This document shows positions 54,080-64,000 of a DNA stretch of 64,000 nt, one piece after another. Both the position numbers and the translations under genes were made by a program. The DNA lies in assembly GCF_023156585.1 (NCBI RefSeq), contig NZ_JALNMI010000001.1, forward strand, positions 1 through 64,000, read 5' to 3'. This DNA comes from Subsaxibacter sp. CAU 1640 (lineage in GTDB: Bacteria; Bacteroidota; Bacteroidia; Flavobacteriales; Flavobacteriaceae). The notes beneath the pieces are model-generated. The model had not been told where the DNA came from. It searched no databases and was given only the letters and a program-made list of their open reading frames with translations. The number at the start of each line of letters is the position of its first letter. Position 1 is the stretch's first letter.

Positions 54080-57000
54080 ATGAAAGTTAGTATGTCCCTT
54101 ATGTCTTTAATTAAATTTCATTTAATCCAAACGATTAAATTTGATGTACGCTCTTCTAAATCATCAATTTGGATCATTTGCTTTTTATTTATTTGGATAA
54201 TGTTGTTTTCATATACGGCATTAGGACAGACGGTGCACATACATCGTGATTTAGATGGAGGTTTTGAGAATGGAGACACCTTCTCTGAAAACAGTTGGCG
54301 AGTAACAAACAGCTCAAATCCAAATAGAAATCAATGGGTGTGCGGTAATGGTGCGATTCCAGGTTTTACAGATAGGAAAGCTGCCTATGTCTCTAACAAT
54401 GCCAATGCAACGTCACCACCACACAAGTACACAATTAATGCGAACAGGGCGACTCATATTTTCAAAGATATTACAATACCTGCGAACGAATCAGACATAA
54501 CCCTTGACTTTATATGGATTGCACAAGGTGAAGGAGACAATGACCGAATGAGAATTTGGTTGGTTCCTATAACTTATGCGCCAACATATGGTACAGAAAT
54601 CACAGCAACAGGATCAGCACCTAATGGCAATATTCAAATTGGAGGTAACTTTAGTGGCAGTAGTACTTGGAATCCGACACCAACACTGGTAATACCTCCT
54701 GTGTATGCTGGCACCACTTTTAGACTTGTTATTGAGTGGAAAAACAATGCAACTTTGGGTGTGGACCCTCCAGCGGGAATTGATGACATCCATTTGGTGT
54801 CCTCAACGCCTCCTCCTCCTTCAAACGACGAACCATGTAATGCAATAAACTTATCAATAAATCCAACCTGCAATTATAATATTTATTCAAATTATGGTGC
54901 CACTAACTCGGTTTCAGTTCCAAATCCTGGGTGTGGGAATTTTATAGGTGGCGATGTTTGGTTTCAATTTACAGTTCCCGCATCTGGGAGTTTTGTCATA
55001 GATACACAATCTGGTCAAATGACAGATGGAGGTATGGCACTTTATTCCGGAACTTGTGGTTCATTGACTTTAATAGAATGTGACGATAATGACAGCTCCA
55101 ACGGCCTCATGCCAGCAATTTTACGATCAGGCTTAACTCCAGGCCAAACCTTATATATTAGAATGTGGGAAAATGGCAACGACAATAATGGTACTTTTGG
55201 TATTTGTATCACCCCACCCCCTCCACCGCCCACAAACGACGAATGTGTTGATGCTGTTGCACTAACAGTTAATCCGTCTTTATCTTGTACGGCAATTACG
55301 GCCGGCTCAACAGCCTATGCAACTGCTTCTCCTCAACCAGACGACGTCATTGGAACTCCAAATAATGATGTTTGGTTCAGTTTCGTTGCAACAAACACCA
55401 ATCATCAAATATCACTTTTGGACATTGTTCCATTGGTTGGCTCTACTGGTGATTTAGCCATAGGTGTATATAGCAGCTCATCTGGTAACTGTTCTACATT
55501 GGCTTATGTTGACGATAGTAACCCAGAAACATTCAACGTAACAGGTCTTTCTATAGGTGTAACATATTATGTTCGAGTTTATGGTTATGCGGCTGGTGCT
55601 GCTACAGCTCAAGCAAATTTTAATATATGCATTAGTACTCCTCCACCACCACCACCAAATAATAGGTGCAGGAATGCTATTTTCTTGCCTTTAACCCCCA
55701 ATTGCTCTTACTCAACATATACAAACGCTGGCGCCACCGCCAGTACTGGAGTGCCAGCACCAGGATGCGCAAATTATATAGGTGGAGACGTGTGGTTTTA
55801 TGTGATTGCCGACTCAACTGGTGAAATTACAATAGATACACAAGCAATGGCAATGACCGATGGAGGAATGGCACTTTATACCGGAAACTGCAACTCTCTA
55901 ACATTACTTGAATGTGATGATAACGATAGTGCAAACGGATTAATGCCTTCAATTACCTTATTGGGACTTACACCAGGTCAAATCATTTATATACGTGTTT
56001 GGGAAAACGGAAATGACAATAACGGCACATTTGGTATTTGCGCCACCTCTCCTTCACCTCCAGGTATTGTGGATGTTGCTTTAAGATGTCCTGGCGACAC
56101 AAGCCAACCCTTGGTATCAACTATTTTTTGTAGCGGAACCACTAATTTAGGTAATACATTATCTGGAATTTTACAAGGGTCAGATCCACGAGCGTTGCAA
56201 CCTATCATATTTATCTCTAGTAATGACCCATGCCAGTTCGATCCTTCGGTGACATCAAATTATTCTTCAATAAATTTTACCGTAAATACTACAGGTTCTT
56301 ACAGGTTTAATCTTGAAACGCCTTCCCCTTATTTCGATGCCATGGGTTACATAGTAGTGAATAATGGGAATTTTATTCCGGGTTCGTGTGCTTCTGGAAC
56401 TTACATAGCTGGTGATGATGATGATGGTCCTTCTTTAAATCCACAAATTACAGCCACTCTTACTGCAGGTGTTCCATATAAGCTAATTACTACTAAATTT
56501 TCGTTTACGAATACCACCCATATTGGTCCTTACCGATGGACTGTGACTGGTCCCCAAGCCGAAATGGAATGGTTTACAGCTCAAACCGGAGGGTCTCCAA
56601 TAGCCACAGGTATTACATTCAATCCCATTGGAGCACCAGGATCTGGATTAACAAACACTAGCAACCCAGGCATTTATACATTTTGGGCCAATTGTCCAGC
56701 AAGTACAGGTCCACGCTACCAAGCCGATTACATAATTGGCAAAAACTGGAAAGGACAGGTAAACACTGATTGGAATGAACACAACAACTGGGTACCTGCA
56801 GGAAAGCCAACAAGCGATGATTGTGTGAATATCACTAATCAAGCAAATTTACCTATCATTGATTACCCAGGACCGCCAACACCTCCAAACCCTGGGTATG
56901 CCAAAACCCTAAACCTTGCTAGCAACAGCACTTTAGAACTGGCTCAAAATACGTATTTAACAGTTCAAGATTGGGTCACCGTAGCTAATAACGCCACATT

Positions 57001-58519
57001 TATCATTAGAGATGATGCCAGTTTGATTCAAGTCACTGACGTGACTTCGAATGCAAATTCAGGCAATATCATGATGCAAAGAACCGTAAATGGGGTATCT
57101 AATCAAGACTATGTTTATTGGTCCTCGCCGGTTGAAAATTTCAACGTGTCGAATATTTCTCCAGGTACTAATGTCAACAATATATGGCATTGGGTACCAA
57201 CAGTTAACGGTAATGGGGTTGGAAACTATGGAGAATGGCAACATCCTTCATCTATCATGCAGCGTGGTAAAGGATATATTGTCAGAGGATTGTCGGGTAC
57301 GACACCTTTGGCTCCAGCGCCATCAAACACCGCACAATTTAACGGTAAACCAAACAACGGAATTATTACGGTACCAATTCAAAGAGGAACGTATTCCGGT
57401 GCCAACTACCCAGGTGCAGGCTCCACTATTGCCACACAGTTAGATGATAATTGGAATCTAATTGGAAACCCATATCCTTCTGCTATTTTGGCAAATGCCT
57501 TTATCAATCTGAATGCTTCTGAACTCATAGATGATGTCTCACCAGCCATTTCAGGAACAGTTTATTTATGGAGACATATCACCGCTCCTAGCAACGCCTA
57601 CAACGATCCATTTTATGGTGACTTTGGCTACAATTACAACCCTAATGATTATATTAAATACAACTCTACTGGATCATCCCCGGCCGGCTTTTCAGGAAGA
57701 ATTGCCGCTGGCCAAGGCTTTTTTGTGTTGATGGACCCCAACACACCGTCAACGACTTCAAATGTGGTATTTAATAATACTATGAGAAGAGACACCTATC
57801 GAAATGACCAATTTTACCGCACACAGGAAGAAACTCAAACGGAAATAGAGCGACATAGGATATGGCTCGATTTGATAGCTCCTAACCAATATGCTAACTC
57901 AATTTTGGTAGGTTATGTAGAAGGTGCAACAAATGCTGTCGATCGGCTATTTGATGGTCATGATTTAAATGATGGAAATACCCGCTTTTATTCAATGGTT
58001 GAAAATGAAAAAATGGTAATTCAAGGCAAAGCATTGCCTTTCGAGGAGAGCGATACGGTACCTCTTGGAGTCGTATTTCCATCTAGCGGCGTTTACACAA
58101 TTGCGATCAATGCGGTAGATGGGCTTTTCCTAGATACAGAACAACCGATTTTTATAGAAGACACCTATGACGCTGTAATACATAATTTAAGACAGTCTCC
58201 GTACCAGTTTACGACTTCCGTTGGCACCTTTGAAGACCGATTCATTTTGCGATACACCGATGAAACTTTGAATATCAGTACTGTTGCTTTGACTGATTTA
58301 AACATATTGGTGGCAAATGAAAAAGTAACCGTTACATCGGGCTCTCAACTCATTCATGCTATCTTGATATACGATATTACCGGCAGAATATTAATCAACT
58401 CTACTGATATCAATTCTTTAGAGCATAGCATTCCTTTAAGTGACATTAGCAATGGCACTTTGATCATCAAAGCGATAGTGGCTGATGGACGTCAAAAAAC
58501 CAAAAAAGCAGTGCATTGA
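54080..58519 (+). CDS. giant T9SS-secreted protein with three PPC-like repeats
   Basis: 1479 residues. A long signal region (hydrophobic part about 30-48, ending ALGQ); ATG 54092 or 54101 are alternative starts. Jelly-roll/MAM-like domain at about 54-245, then three PPC-like beta domains separated by proline-rich linkers (PPPPSNDEPC, PPPPPPTNDEC, PPPPPPNNRC) at about 247-375, 384-519 and 527-657. The first and third are much alike (GGDVWF, MTDGGMALY, ECDDNDS, WENGNDNNGTFGIC in both). Another beta domain follows, then the shared module from NWKGQVNTDWNEHNNW to the T9SS sorting tail (about 1405-1479). Probably surface-attached or released; no catalytic motif seen. Confidence 0.88.
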   Translation: MKVSMSLMSLIKFHLIQTIKFDVRSSKSSIWIICFLFIWIMLFSYTALGQTVHIHRDLDGGFENGDTFSENSWRVTNSSNPNRNQWVCGNGAIPGFTDRKAAYVSNNANATSPPHKYTINANRATHIFKDITIPANESDITLDFIWIAQGEGDNDRMRIWLVPITYAPTYGTEITATGSAPNGNIQIGGNFSGSSTWNPTPTLVIPPVYAGTTFRLVIEWKNNATLGVDPPAGIDDIHLVSSTPPPPSNDEPCNAINLSINPTCNYNIYSNYGATNSVSVPNPGCGNFIGGDVWFQFTVPASGSFVIDTQSGQMTDGGMALYSGTCGSLTLIECDDNDSSNGLMPAILRSGLTPGQTLYIRMWENGNDNNGTFGICITPPPPPPTNDECVDAVALTVNPSLSCTAITAGSTAYATASPQPDDVIGTPNNDVWFSFVATNTNHQISLLDIVPLVGSTGDLAIGVYSSSSGNCSTLAYVDDSNPETFNVTGLSIGVTYYVRVYGYAAGAATAQANFNICISTPPPPPPNNRCRNAIFLPLTPNCSYSTYTNAGATASTGVPAPGCANYIGGDVWFYVIADSTGEITIDTQAMAMTDGGMALYTGNCNSLTLLECDDNDSANGLMPSITLLGLTPGQIIYIRVWENGNDNNGTFGICATSPSPPGIVDVALRCPGDTSQPLVSTIFCSGTTNLGNTLSGILQGSDPRALQPIIFISSNDPCQFDPSVTSNYSSINFTVNTTGSYRFNLETPSPYFDAMGYIVVNNGNFIPGSCASGTYIAGDDDDGPSLNPQITATLTAGVPYKLITTKFSFTNTTHIGPYRWTVTGPQAEMEWFTAQTGGSPIATGITFNPIGAPGSGLTNTSNPGIYTFWANCPASTGPRYQADYIIGKNWKGQVNTDWNEHNNWVPAGKPTSDDCVNITNQANLPIIDYPGPPTPPNPGYAKTLNLASNSTLELAQNTYLTVQDWVTVANNATFIIRDDASLIQVTDVTSNANSGNIMMQRTVNGVSNQDYVYWSSPVENFNVSNISPGTNVNNIWHWVPTVNGNGVGNYGEWQHPSSIMQRGKGYIVRGLSGTTPLAPAPSNTAQFNGKPNNGIITVPIQRGTYSGANYPGAGSTIATQLDDNWNLIGNPYPSAILANAFINLNASELIDDVSPAISGTVYLWRHITAPSNAYNDPFYGDFGYNYNPNDYIKYNSTGSSPAGFSGRIAAGQGFFVLMDPNTPSTTSNVVFNNTMRRDTYRNDQFYRTQEETQTEIERHRIWLDLIAPNQYANSILVGYVEGATNAVDRLFDGHDLNDGNTRFYSMVENEKMVIQGKALPFEESDTVPLGVVFPSSGVYTIAINAVDGLFLDTEQPIFIEDTYDAVIHNLRQSPYQFTTSVGTFEDRFILRYTDETLNISTVALTDLNILVANEKVTVTSGSQLIHAILIYDITGRILINSTDINSLEHSIPLSDISNGTLIIKAIVADGRQKTKKAVH

Positions 58520-58686
58520 ATTATACTTACCAATAACTAACTGGCTAGCATAGGATTATTCGTATTTTGAAGTAAGAAATCTGCAGTTTAACTACATTAT
58601 TTGCACTTTATCGATTAGCTAAATTGGAATGTTAATTTTATGTAAAATTGTAATATTTTTATCTATTAAAATCATCCGTTAAACAT

Positions 58687-58720
58687 TTGTCAATAGATCT
58701 CCCAAATCTCTTATGTTTTG
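58687..58720 (+). promoter_or_regulatory. possible promoter of the third giant gene
   Basis: TTG (58687-58689) and TATGTTTTG (58712-58720) are about 22 bases apart; both elements are near consensus but the spacing is long. The ATG follows 34 bases later. The rest of 58520-58754 shows nothing else. Confidence 0.3.
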
Positions 58721-58754
58721 ATGATATTCACATAATTGATTAATTATTTTTACA

Positions 58755-61700
58755 ATGACAAAAAAAATACTCTCCCTATTTACTCTATTATTATCATGTA
58801 TCGGTTTTGCACAAACCGTTACTGTCAATACAACCGGTGCTGGCTCATTTACCGTACCAGCTGGTGTTACTTCTTTGAACCTACAAGCCTGGGGTGGCGG
58901 CGGTGCTGGAGGTGGGACAAATAGCAATAATGCTAGAGGTGGCGGTGGAGGAGCCGGAGGAACTTATGCTGGATTGACATTGGCAGTAACTCCAGGTCAA
59001 AACATTAATTATTTTGTTGGGGCTGGCGGAGCAGGTGGCAGCGGAGATGGTGCCGACGGAGAGGCCACATGGTTTAACTCTGTAGGGACATTGTATGCCC
59101 AAGGTGGCGCTGGTGGTACTGCACCAAATGGTGGAACTGTAGCAGGAGGTTTGGGATCTACGGCTGCTAGTATTGGTACTACTTTAATTGCCGGAGGCAA
59201 TGGTGGTAATGGAACAACGACTGTTGGTGGTGCCGGAGGTAATGGAGGAAACGGTGGAGGAAACGGTGGAGCACAAAGAACATCTGAAGCCAATGGAGCA
59301 CCTGGAGCACAACCAGGTGGGGGAGGAAGCGGCGCTTTCATTCCAGACAACACAAATCATACGGGGGGAAATGGTGGAAATGGCCGTTTAGTCATTACAT
59401 ATACTGTTAATACCGCACCTCCTAACAATCTTTGTGCGAATGCCACGACCTTAACTTGCAGTACAACCAATCTTGCAGGGACAACGGTAGGCACCACCAA
59501 TCAAGCTTCAGGAACAGGCTGTTCTTACAGTAATTACGGGGTTTGGTACACCTTTGTGGGCGACGGCAATCAAACAACTATATCTTCTACAGCAGCAGCC
59601 GGATTCGATCATGCTTTAAGTATTGCCCGAGGTAGCTGCGGGGCTTTGGTAAATTTGGCTTGTAGAGATTCGGCAGGAACTGCTGGCACAGAATCTTATA
59701 CATTTATCACCACGAATGGCACAACTTATTATATATATGTATCTTATTGGGGTTCTAGTGCTGTTACTGGTGCTTTTACTATTTCTAGAAGTTGTACCAC
59801 GGTAACACCGCCACCAAATGACAATATATGCAGTGCAACACCTGCAACCGTTAATGCAGATTTGCTTTGTGGAGCAGTAACGCCTGGCACGGTGGAATTT
59901 GCCACCAACTCGGGATATTTATCCTGTGTTACGGGTACACCAGATGATGATGTATGGTTTAGCTTTGTAGCGACTGCAACATCACATCGTATTTCCTTGC
60001 TCAATATATCAGGCAGTGATATCGATTTATTTCATGCTGTTTATAGTGGCTCATGTGCTTCTCCCGCCCTAGTAGCAGGCTCATGTTCTGACCCCAATAA
60101 CAGCGTAGTGACTGGCCTTACGCCTGGCAACACCTATTACGTACAGGTTTATACATGGACCTCAAACCCTAATCAAAATACAACTTTCGATTTATGCATT
60201 GGTACGGAACCTGTATGCCCAACACCCAATCCATCACCAGGACCTATCACCTTTGGTACCATCACAGATGTGACCATTAACGGGTCTTTCCCCGCAGCAA
60301 CACCTGCACCGGACAATTATATCGTTATAAGAAGTACAAGTGCAACACCACCTACGCTTACCAATGGTACCACCTATACTACTGGGCAAACATTTGGAGC
60401 TTATACCGTAGTGGATACGGACACCAACACCAACTTTACGGCCACAGGCTTAACGCAGACTACCACCTATTTTTTCTATATATTCTCAATGAACAATCTC
60501 AACTGTACAGGTGGCCCTGTCTACAGTTCGCCTTTAAATGGTTCAGCCTCTACAGTGGCGCCATCTTATTGTATACCATCTTCAACTTCTACTTCCGATT
60601 ATATCAACAATTTTAGTACAAGTGGAGGCGTTACAAATATCAACCATGTAAACTCCGGCTTCTCCCCAGGCGGCTATGGCAATTTTACAGCTCAAAGTGT
60701 TTCGCAATACCCCGGAAATACTATAAATTTCACTATGACTTTTGTTGGAGGTACCTTTGCTACCCGAATTTGGGTCGATTGGAATAATGACCTGGACTTT
60801 TTGGATGCGAATGAATTGGTATATAACTCTGGAGGCTATAGCAATCCTACAAATGGTAGTTTTAATGTTTTGGCCGCAGCTGCGCCCGGAAATTATAGAA
60901 TGAGAGTCAGATCTGACTGGTCTAACACTACCGTTAGTTCCTGTGGTTTTGATGATAGAAGTGAGACCCATGATTACACATTAGTGGTATCAACTCTTAA
61001 TTGTACAGCAAATCCTTTAAGCTTGATGGCTGCGGCAACATCCCCTACTACAGCTACGGTAAGTTGGACAGCGCCGTCTCCACCACCAGCGGGTGGATAT
61101 CAGTATATCATATCAACGGATAACTCAACATCTACTCCAGCAGGTGATATTACAGGAATCACGGCAGGTACAAGTTTAAGTCTTACTGGACTAGCTGTTG
61201 GGACAACTTATTATGTATTCGTAAGGGGTTATTGTAACGCCACAGATCAAGGGGTTTGGATAACCACTACCTTTACTACAGGATGTACTTCTATCGTCAA
61301 CACGCCTACAGTTTGCCCAATCATAATTGATGAGCAAGGTAATAATCCATTTACTGCTAACCCTTTTGTTGCCGATCCAACGGCGTCCTTTGGTTGTACA
61401 ACCGCAAGTGTAACGTTGGTAGCAAATTCAAATCTTAGGGAGACTACAAGTTACATTGTAGAACAAATAACCTATCCTAGTCCAGCACCTAACTATAATT
61501 TCCCTCTGTTGGGGGGCACCGCACAAGCAATTACAGATGATGATGTTTGGGCAGATTCCCGAACAAACATAGGGTTTAATTTTTGCTTTTATGGCAACAC
61601 TTATACGCAAGCATTAGTTGGCGCCAACGGTATGCTTACCTTCAATCCAGGTATCACTCCAGGATCTGGCGCAGGATATGCCTTTTCAAATGACTTACCT

Positions 61701-64000
61701 AGTTTAGCCAATGCCTTGTTTGAACAAACAATTTATGGTGTCTATCATGACATCGACCCTAGAGGTATCGTTGGCACACCCATTAAGAGCCGTGTTGTAG
61801 GAACAGCCGGTTGCAGACAATTTCAAGTATCTTGGAATGACATCCCGATGTTTGGAGATTCAACCAGATTATACACAGGCATGATTGTATTGCACGAAAC
61901 AACAAACATCATCGAAGTCTTTATAAAAGAAAAACGAATTGAAAATGGCAACGTCAATCCATGGAATGGAGGAAATGCCATTGTAGGACTGCAAGGCGAC
62001 ATAACACCTTTGGCACCAAACAATCAATGGATTGTAGCACCTTGTAGAAATGCGTTGGATACTAATTGGGAAACCACTAATGAAGCATGGCGATTTACTC
62101 CTAATGGTGCCGTAATTAATCCTACATCGGTGACGTGGTATGAAGGTTCTATAGCTCCGGGTAACGTTGTGGCATCAAACCCTGATAACAGTTTAACGGT
62201 CAATTTAGGAGGTACATATTTCGCCGAAGTGACCTACAATAATTTGTGCGGTGTGAATACCACTTTAACTGATGAAATTGTGGTCACTGACGGAAGAAAA
62301 CAATGGAATGGCTCCGTAGACAACAATTGGTATTTAGAAACCAATTGGACACCGGTTGGCGTACCAACTGCTACAGATTGTGTGGTCATCCCTGATGTAT
62401 CTCCACTTACCAATTATCCAGTCGCTGATGCTATAGTGGCAGCAGGCACTATTCCAACCCCTCCATCGGTAACAGGTTTTGCTAGAAGTGTAACGGTGGC
62501 CAACAATGCTTCTTTGACTATCAATTCGGATACCTTTTTGGTTATTTCAGATTGGTTAAATGTACAAGGCACTGCTGACGTATTGATCAGAGATTCAGGA
62601 AGTCTGGTACAAGTCAATGAAGGAGCTCCTAATACTAACAATAACACTGGCAATATTCGCATGCAACGTACAGTGCCAGGAGGTGTAGCAAATAACAATT
62701 ATGTGTATTGGTCTTCTCCAGTAGAAGGCTTCAATGTAGATAACATTAACACAGCTGCATCTGAATTGAGATTTGAATGGGATCCTACCATAGATGGTAT
62801 TCATAATGGTACTTGGGTTAGTGCATCTGGGCCAATGACTGTCGGTAAAGGATATATTGTAAGAGGTCTTACAACACCACCAGCACCTATACCAGCAAAT
62901 TCAGCTCAATTTTTAGGTCGACCAAGTAACGGTATAATCACAACACCTATCACTCGAGGCACTTACAATGGTGGACCTTATTTAGCTGTAGGGGGCGGCG
63001 ATACTCAAGCTACAAACATTGATGACAATTGGAACCTCGTGGGTAATCCGTATCCTTCGGCAATTTCCGCTCCAGCATTTTTAGCTTTAAACGCAGCCAG
63101 TGGCTCTCCTACAATTGATGGTACAATTTATTTATGGAGCCATTCGGGCACTCCAAGCGCTGTTGAAACCGACCCTTTTTATGGAGACTACGTTTACAAC
63201 TATCTAGGCTCTGATTATGTAGCATATAATAGCATGGGAGCAAATCCGCCAATTTTTTACGATAATATTGCGGCTGGTCAATCATTTTTTGTACAGATGC
63301 TAGACGCAGCTGGTGTAACATCAACAGTTACGTTCAACAATAGCATGCGATTAGGATCTCCTAGCAATAATAATTTCTTAAGGACCTTTGAACGCCATAG
63401 AATTTGGTTAGATCTTGTAGATGCATCTAATGAAGCTAGCTCAACTTTAGTTGGCTATATTGAAGACGCCACTAACGACAAAGATGTACTATTCGATGGA
63501 CATGATTTGAGTAGCGCATCACTTCGATTTTACTCGTTGCTAGATGATGGCGAAATGACCATTCAGGGTAGAACATTGCCTTTCAATCCTGAAGACACAA
63601 TTCCTTTAGGTTTTGAAGTACCTGAAAATGGAAATTATAAGGTAGCTATCAACACATTGGATGGTTTATTTTCAGACCCAGCTCAAAAAATTTATTTAGA
63701 GGACACCTATCTAAATATAATTCACGACTTGCGTTCTACACCTTACGAATTCATATCAAATTCAGGTATCCATAATGACAGGTTCATTTTGAGATATACC
63801 GATGCAACTTTGGGTACGCCAGAAGAAATTACTGATGCAGGCTTCAATATAATTGGTCTTAAAGATTACATCAAAGTAACGTCTAGTGGCACTTCCATTA
63901 ATACTGTTGTTGTTTATGATATACTTGGAAGAATTCTGGCAGATTATAAAAATATCAACAGTCGCGAATTTAAGATTGACTTGTTAAACCAAAGTAAAGG
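58755..64000 (+). CDS. giant T9SS-secreted protein, cut by the window end
   Basis: The frame is open from ATG 58755 to the last base, 1748 codons so far. Signal peptide 1-20 (ending GFAQ). Gly-rich domain at about 45-215 (AWGGGGAGGGT), a close match to the first giant protein. Two PPC-like domains (about 220-355 and 355-480); Fn3 (about 485-600); GEVED (about 605-745, WVDWNNDLDFLD, RSETHDYTLVV); Fn3 (about 750-845); a longer beta domain; then the shared module from QWNGSVDNNWYLETNW to LRYTDATL. The sorting tail has begun (YIKVTSSGTSINTVVVYDIL), so only about 20 residues should be missing. Confidence 0.88.
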   Translation, partial: MTKKILSLFTLLLSCIGFAQTVTVNTTGAGSFTVPAGVTSLNLQAWGGGGAGGGTNSNNARGGGGGAGGTYAGLTLAVTPGQNINYFVGAGGAGGSGDGADGEATWFNSVGTLYAQGGAGGTAPNGGTVAGGLGSTAASIGTTLIAGGNGGNGTTTVGGAGGNGGNGGGNGGAQRTSEANGAPGAQPGGGGSGAFIPDNTNHTGGNGGNGRLVITYTVNTAPPNNLCANATTLTCSTTNLAGTTVGTTNQASGTGCSYSNYGVWYTFVGDGNQTTISSTAAAGFDHALSIARGSCGALVNLACRDSAGTAGTESYTFITTNGTTYYIYVSYWGSSAVTGAFTISRSCTTVTPPPNDNICSATPATVNADLLCGAVTPGTVEFATNSGYLSCVTGTPDDDVWFSFVATATSHRISLLNISGSDIDLFHAVYSGSCASPALVAGSCSDPNNSVVTGLTPGNTYYVQVYTWTSNPNQNTTFDLCIGTEPVCPTPNPSPGPITFGTITDVTINGSFPAATPAPDNYIVIRSTSATPPTLTNGTTYTTGQTFGAYTVVDTDTNTNFTATGLTQTTTYFFYIFSMNNLNCTGGPVYSSPLNGSASTVAPSYCIPSSTSTSDYINNFSTSGGVTNINHVNSGFSPGGYGNFTAQSVSQYPGNTINFTMTFVGGTFATRIWVDWNNDLDFLDANELVYNSGGYSNPTNGSFNVLAAAAPGNYRMRVRSDWSNTTVSSCGFDDRSETHDYTLVVSTLNCTANPLSLMAAATSPTTATVSWTAPSPPPAGGYQYIISTDNSTSTPAGDITGITAGTSLSLTGLAVGTTYYVFVRGYCNATDQGVWITTTFTTGCTSIVNTPTVCPIIIDEQGNNPFTANPFVADPTASFGCTTASVTLVANSNLRETTSYIVEQITYPSPAPNYNFPLLGGTAQAITDDDVWADSRTNIGFNFCFYGNTYTQALVGANGMLTFNPGITPGSGAGYAFSNDLPSLANALFEQTIYGVYHDIDPRGIVGTPIKSRVVGTAGCRQFQVSWNDIPMFGDSTRLYTGMIVLHETTNIIEVFIKEKRIENGNVNPWNGGNAIVGLQGDITPLAPNNQWIVAPCRNALDTNWETTNEAWRFTPNGAVINPTSVTWYEGSIAPGNVVASNPDNSLTVNLGGTYFAEVTYNNLCGVNTTLTDEIVVTDGRKQWNGSVDNNWYLETNWTPVGVPTATDCVVIPDVSPLTNYPVADAIVAAGTIPTPPSVTGFARSVTVANNASLTINSDTFLVISDWLNVQGTADVLIRDSGSLVQVNEGAPNTNNNTGNIRMQRTVPGGVANNNYVYWSSPVEGFNVDNINTAASELRFEWDPTIDGIHNGTWVSASGPMTVGKGYIVRGLTTPPAPIPANSAQFLGRPSNGIITTPITRGTYNGGPYLAVGGGDTQATNIDDNWNLVGNPYPSAISAPAFLALNAASGSPTIDGTIYLWSHSGTPSAVETDPFYGDYVYNYLGSDYVAYNSMGANPPIFYDNIAAGQSFFVQMLDAAGVTSTVTFNNSMRLGSPSNNNFLRTFERHRIWLDLVDASNEASSTLVGYIEDATNDKDVLFDGHDLSSASLRFYSLLDDGEMTIQGRTLPFNPEDTIPLGFEVPENGNYKVAINTLDGLFSDPAQKIYLEDTYLNIIHDLRSTPYEFISNSGIHNDRFILRYTDATLGTPEEITDAGFNIIGLKDYIKVTSSGTSINTVVVYDILGRILADYKNINSREFKIDLLNQSK

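Noticed and set aside
1-64000. tRNA, rRNA, insertion sequence or prophage genes
   Set aside because: No cloverleaf, rRNA segment, transposase, integrase or phage structural gene was recognised in any frame.

Overview
The window looks like chromosomal DNA from a marine-type Bacteroidetes bacterium of the family Flavobacteriaceae. It is AT-rich. Several promoters show the Bacteroidetes pattern of a TTG at about -33 and TAnnTTTG at about -7. It carries a SusC/SusD pair, many lipoproteins whose lipobox cysteine is followed by acidic residues, a hybrid histidine kinase with an AraC output domain, and giant secreted proteins with type IX secretion (T9SS) C-terminal sorting domains. The genus cannot be fixed from sequence reading alone.

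Layout. 1-220: a strong leftward promoter of stable-RNA type running off the left edge, and a structured RNA resembling the flavobacterial Flavo-1 motif. 221-8296 (minus strand): a putative porin, then a four-gene susC-susD-lipoprotein-lipoprotein operon with no linked hydrolase or regulator. 8499-11559 (plus): rnhB and a propeller-containing lipoprotein. 11797-18875 (plus): a TPR-sensor hybrid two-component regulator followed by a five-gene envelope operon (a 50-aa protein, an OmpA-family protein, two YD-repeat-like lipoproteins and a secreted protein). An AraC-type pair of direct repeats lies just upstream of that operon. 19003-22727: nucleoid-associated protein, a secreted protein and an SLC13-type transporter. 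22728-23121: a gene-free stretch with a decamer tandem array. 23122-29975: Xre/DUF2975 pair, VOC protein, lipB, an acidic lipoprotein, YqaE/Pmp3, a membrane LuxR-type regulator, DUF1573 and lysS. 30074-34968: a membrane/phosphohydrolase operon, small unknowns and a di-heme lipoprotein. 35119-39335: two convergent zinc-peptidase lipoproteins. 39382-42462 (minus): DUF2157/GDYXXLXY and small membrane proteins. 42614-45132: a TPR-like protein and two small secreted proteins. 45202-48252 (minus): hemL, a LysM glucosaminidase and a PLP deaminase. 48507-64000 (plus): three consecutive giant T9SS-secreted proteins, the last cut by the window end.

How the genes fit together. Most of the window serves the cell envelope: nutrient import across the outer membrane (porin, SusCD), peptidoglycan and OmpA-type anchoring, zinc proteases, and very large surface or extracellular proteins exported by the T9SS, whose machinery is not encoded here. 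The best candidate for an undescribed system is the 11797-18875 locus, a hybrid sensor next to a small-protein/OmpA/lipoprotein operon with a plausible operator between them. The clustered paralogous giant proteins at the right end are the second candidate. No CRISPR array, tRNA, rRNA, insertion sequence or prophage was recognised.
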